Positions 61,380 through 64,000 of a stretch of 64,000 nucleotides of DNA are shown in pieces (the first letter of the stretch is position 1; each line of letters starts with the position of its first letter). The stretch comes from Cupriavidus oxalaticus (GTDB lineage: Bacteria > Pseudomonadota > Gammaproteobacteria > Burkholderiales > Burkholderiaceae), in assembly GCF_004768545.1 (NCBI RefSeq), contig NZ_CP038634.1, forward strand, positions 1,364,001-1,428,000. Reading direction: 5' to 3'. The position numbers were made by a program, and so were the translations under genes. The notes below the pieces were generated by a model. The model was not told the origin of the DNA. It was given only the letters and a program-made list of their open reading frames with translations, and ran no database searches.

Positions 61380-62816
61380 ATGAAGAAGCGGTCGATGCAG
61401 GGCATCCGGAATGCCGGATGCTCGACGTTGCTGTTGCTCGGCGGCCTGGCGCAGGCCCAGACGCCCGATGCGGGGGGACCCGCGGCAGGCCTGGAATCGC
61501 TGCAAAGGGAACTCGCCGAACAAGCCACCCAGCTCGACGCCATGAAGCGGGCGCTGGCCGAACAAGAGGCAGTCATTCGCGAGCTGCGCAGCGTCATCAG
61601 CAACGAGGTATTGGCCACCAAGCGCGGCGGCCAGGGTGTCGGGGGCGGTGTGTCGCCCTCCAACAACGCCACCAATGCCGCCACCGCTGCGGCGGCGGCC
61701 AGCGCGGCGCAGAGCGCGCCCAACGCGGTCAACAACCCGCAGCAGATCACGCTGCAGCCGCCGCAGGATGTCGCGCAGGGCCCGCAGGCGGGCGAGTCCG
61801 CCAACCCCCAGACCGTGGCCGTGGAAGAACCCGTGGGCCGTCCGCCCGAGCGCGAGACCCGGCCGCCCGAGATCGCGCCGATCATCGACCAGCCCGGCGT
61901 GCTGACCGCACAGGGCAAGCTGGTGCTCGAGCCAGGCTTCCAGTACGGCTACTCCTCCAACAACCGCGTGGCGCTGGTCGGCTATACGGTGATCCCCGCG
62001 ATCCTGATCGGCCTGCTCGACGTGCGCGAGGTCAAGACCTCGACCTACATCCCGTCGATCGCGCTGCGCTATGGCGTGACCAAGCGGCTGGAAGTCGAGG
62101 CCAAGGTGCCTTACGTGCATACGTCGGGCTCGACCGTGAGCCGTGAAGTCTTCACCGGCACCGCCGTCGACAACGTGTTCAATGCCAGTGGTAGCGGCAT
62201 TGGCGACGTCGAGGCGACCGTGCGCTACCAGCTGAACTACGGCAACGAGAAAATCCCGTACTTCGTTGGCTGGCTGCGCTACAAGTCCGCCACCGGCAGG
62301 GACCCGTTCGAAGTGGTGACCGATTGCGTGACGCGTTGCATAGGCAATACCACCGGCACCGGCCTGCCGCTCAGCATGCCGACCGGCACCGGCTTCCAGG
62401 CAATCCAGCCAGGTATCACCTGGCTGCTGCCGACCGATCCGGCGGTGTTCTTCGGCACCTTCAGCTACCTGCACAACTTTGCGCGCGACAACGTCAGCCG
62501 CACCGTGCTCAACGGCCAGACGGAGAACCTGGGCAAGATCGCCCCGGGCGATATCTTCGAGTTCAGCTTTGGCATGGGCCTGTCGCTCAACGAGAAGGCG
62601 TCGTTCAGTATCGGCTATGACCAGGCCATCATCTGGCCGACCAAGCAGAACGGACAGACTGTGCCAGGCTCGGTGCGCATCACGCAAGGCACGCTGCTGG
62701 TGGGCTACTCGTACCGCTTCAACGACCGCTACACGCTGAACCTGTCGGTGGGTGCGGGCCTGACTCGTGACACGCCCGACCTGCAGGTCAACCTGCGCCT
62801 GCCGATCACTTTCTGA
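61380..62816 (+). CDS. FapF-like outer-membrane transporter: coiled coil plus beta-barrel
   Basis: The 478-aa protein has a signal peptide (about 1-26), a coiled coil (about 37-80, LESLQRELAEQATQLDAMKR), an Ala/Asn/Gln-rich linker (about 95-165) and a beta-barrel. The barrel starts near residue 175 (KLVLEPGFQYGYSSNNRV) and ends with LPITF, a C-terminal aromatic as in outer-membrane barrels. This order is that of FapF, the trimeric exporter of the Pseudomonas functional amyloid. GGGGGAGGA precedes ATG 61380. It closes the operon and would secrete the three RGG proteins. Confidence 0.85.
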   Translation: MKKRSMQGIRNAGCSTLLLLGGLAQAQTPDAGGPAAGLESLQRELAEQATQLDAMKRALAEQEAVIRELRSVISNEVLATKRGGQGVGGGVSPSNNATNAATAAAAASAAQSAPNAVNNPQQITLQPPQDVAQGPQAGESANPQTVAVEEPVGRPPERETRPPEIAPIIDQPGVLTAQGKLVLEPGFQYGYSSNNRVALVGYTVIPAILIGLLDVREVKTSTYIPSIALRYGVTKRLEVEAKVPYVHTSGSTVSREVFTGTAVDNVFNASGSGIGDVEATVRYQLNYGNEKIPYFVGWLRYKSATGRDPFEVVTDCVTRCIGNTTGTGLPLSMPTGTGFQAIQPGITWLLPTDPAVFFGTFSYLHNFARDNVSRTVLNGQTENLGKIAPGDIFEFSFGMGLSLNEKASFSIGYDQAIIWPTKQNGQTVPGSVRITQGTLLVGYSYRFNDRYTLNLSVGAGLTRDTPDLQVNLRLPITF

Positions 62817-63044
62817 GGCGGCTTTCGCCGCGCTTTTCCAGGCGTTTCTGACTCACGTGACGTGTGCCTTGCAGCAGGCAGGGCACGCGTGCGCGTCACA
62901 TGCGCGCGCGCACGCGTAGCGCCCCGGCACTTGCCTTGCGCTTGCCCCCCGAACGGCGTACAACGAAATAACCCCGCGCCGTCAGCGGTACTTTCTCACC
63001 CGGTCTACCCACACCATCGGCGCGGCCTGAACAAGGAGAGAGAC

Positions 63045-63557
63045 ATGCGCAAACGCATCTTCTGGTTGTTGCCCGACGTGGCGAGCGCCCGCCGCACCAT
63101 GGACGACCTGCTGCTCGCCCGCGTCGAGAACCGCCGCATCCACTTCGTGGCGCGCGACGGCGAAGACATGACGGGCCTGCACGAGGCCAACCTGTTCCAG
63201 ACCTCCGATATCGTCCATGCCGCGGAAATGGGCCTGGTGGTCGGTGGCGGCGTGGGCGTGGTGGCCGGCGCGGTGGTGGCGATGTTCCCGATCGTCAGCG
63301 ATACGCCGCAATGGGGCCTGGTCGGGGTGCTGGCGGTGCTCGGCGCGGTGTTCGGCGCATGGGCCGCGAGCATGATCGGCAGTTCCGCGCCCAACAGCCG
63401 CCTGCGCGCGTTCGAGAAGGACATCGAGGCGGGCAAGATCCTGCTGATGGTCGACGTGCCGCGCGGCCGCGTCGAGGAAATCGAAACGCTGCTGCAGAAC
63501 GCGCACCCGGAAGCCCGTTTCGCCGGTCTCGATCCGGCCGTGCCGGCCTTCCCCTGA
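63045..63557 (+). CDS. Small inner-membrane protein, DUF1269-like
   Basis: The 170-aa protein has a soluble start (RKRIFWLLPDVASARRTMDD), two glycine-rich membrane helices (LVVGGGVGVVAGAVVAMFP and GLVGVLAVLGAVFGAWAAS) and a basic C-terminal domain (ILLMVDVPRGRVEEIETLL). The pattern matches small DUF1269-type proteins of unknown function. AAGGAG lies six bases before ATG 63045. It stands alone. Confidence 0.75.
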   Translation: MRKRIFWLLPDVASARRTMDDLLLARVENRRIHFVARDGEDMTGLHEANLFQTSDIVHAAEMGLVVGGGVGVVAGAVVAMFPIVSDTPQWGLVGVLAVLGAVFGAWAASMIGSSAPNSRLRAFEKDIEAGKILLMVDVPRGRVEEIETLLQNAHPEARFAGLDPAVPAFP

Positions 63558-63571
63558 TCCGTCCGCAGCAA

Positions 63572-63595
63572 GCCTTGCCGTCGCGACGGCAAGGC
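63572..63595. terminator. 24-nt perfect palindrome behind the DUF1269-like gene
   Basis: The two 12-nt arms (first arm GCCTTGCCGTCG) are directly adjacent, 15 bp after the stop. The place is that of a terminator hairpin, with the innermost bases forming the loop. No T-run follows. Confidence 0.5.
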
Positions 63596-63842
63596 CATTC
63601 GCAGTCTCTCTCGTGCGCCCGCGCGGCGCACTTTGACGCGCATCTCTTAGCGCGTAGCTGGCCACGCCGGAACCGCCCTCCGGTTCCGGTGTGATGCCGC
63701 TGCAACACCCCACCACCTCCTGTTTGCCCTGACCTGGCGCATGCGGTAATTTTCGCAACGGCGCATGGCCGTTGCCGTGCGCAGCGCGCGTAAGCTCGCA
63801 ACAGCGCGCATCAGAATAACGACATACCAGAGGGGGCAATCG

Positions 63843-64000
63843 ATGAAGGCGAAATGGATCGCGTGCGGCATGCTGGCCGCCACGCTTGGATGGGCCGTGC
63901 AAACGGCGCAGGCGGAACCGGGCGTGACCCGCAACACCATCCGCATCGGCCAGTCGGCCGGCATCACCGGCCCCGTCGCCGGTTCGGTCAAGGAACAGAT
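63843..64000 (+). CDS. ABC-transporter substrate-binding protein, partial (5' end)
   Basis: The start codon at 63843 has GAGGGGG upstream. The visible residues are a signal peptide (KWIACGMLAATLGWAVQTAQA) and the beginning of the mature protein, TIRIGQSAGITGPVAGSV. This matches the branched-chain-amino-acid/urea-type periplasmic binding proteins (type 1 fold). The gene continues beyond the window. Confidence 0.85.
   Translation, partial: MKAKWIACGMLAATLGWAVQTAQAEPGVTRNTIRIGQSAGITGPVAGSVKEQ

Overview
The window is high-GC DNA with long, densely packed genes. It looks like a beta-proteobacterium of the Burkholderiaceae, most likely Cupriavidus or a close relative. That placement rests on the GC content, a Bug-type (tripartite tricarboxylate) solute-binding protein, a cyanase/CynX pair and the style of the polysaccharide genes; no rRNA or tRNA gene is present to confirm it. 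There is no IS element, integrase or CRISPR array.

From about 1.2 to 46.4 kb lies a very large exopolysaccharide (EPS) locus. It carries a Wza lipoprotein, an LMW-PTP phosphatase and a BY-kinase (15.7-19.6 kb), a second Wzc-like protein without a tyrosine tail (4.1-6.5 kb), two initiating phosphoglycosyltransferases (13.5 and 36.8 kb), three glycosyltransferases, Wzx and Wzy. Two nucleotide-sugar routes are visible. WbpA-WbpB-WbpE-WbpD-type genes should make UDP-GlcNAc3NAcA. A WbpM/PglF-type 4,6-dehydratase, an aminotransferase and a NeuD/PglD-type acyltransferase should make a 4-amino-4,6-dideoxy sugar. A polysaccharide deacetylase, a large exported protein of unknown function and a flavin monooxygenase lie among them. 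A LuxR-type regulator with a degenerate receiver closes the locus.

Inside the locus is an unusual module (6.95-13.2 kb): a stand-alone carrier protein, an acyl-CoA-dehydrogenase-type flavoprotein, a SerRS-like amino acid:[carrier protein] ligase, a GH2 glycosidase-like protein and a DUF1839 protein. A second DUF1839 gene with a GH2 gene cut down to its N-terminal domain lies at 1.2-3.0 kb. The DUF1839 proteins carry Cys/Asp/His signatures in an arrangement reminiscent of BtrH-type papain-fold acyltransferases. With three FemAB/GNAT-like transferases and an ATP-grasp ligase, this suggests carrier-protein-dependent aminoacylation of EPS amino sugars. That is my leading candidate for an undescribed system.

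From 47 to 56.8 kb are ordinary accessory genes: a YXWGXW-repeat protein, a 41-residue lipoprotein, cyanase and a CynX-type transporter, a nucleoside deaminase, a LysR regulator, a phosphoribosyltransferase, and a GntR / Bug-protein / LeuC-like / LeuD-like catabolic operon.

From 57.5 to 62.8 kb is a Fap-like secretion/amyloid operon: a glycine-rich exported protein, two small exported proteins, a periplasmic C39-type peptidase and a FapF-like coiled-coil/beta-barrel protein. The three candidate substrates share an RGG motif that could be a C39 processing site, and they have related QN-rich ends. The window ends with a small membrane protein and the start of an ABC-transporter solute-binding protein.
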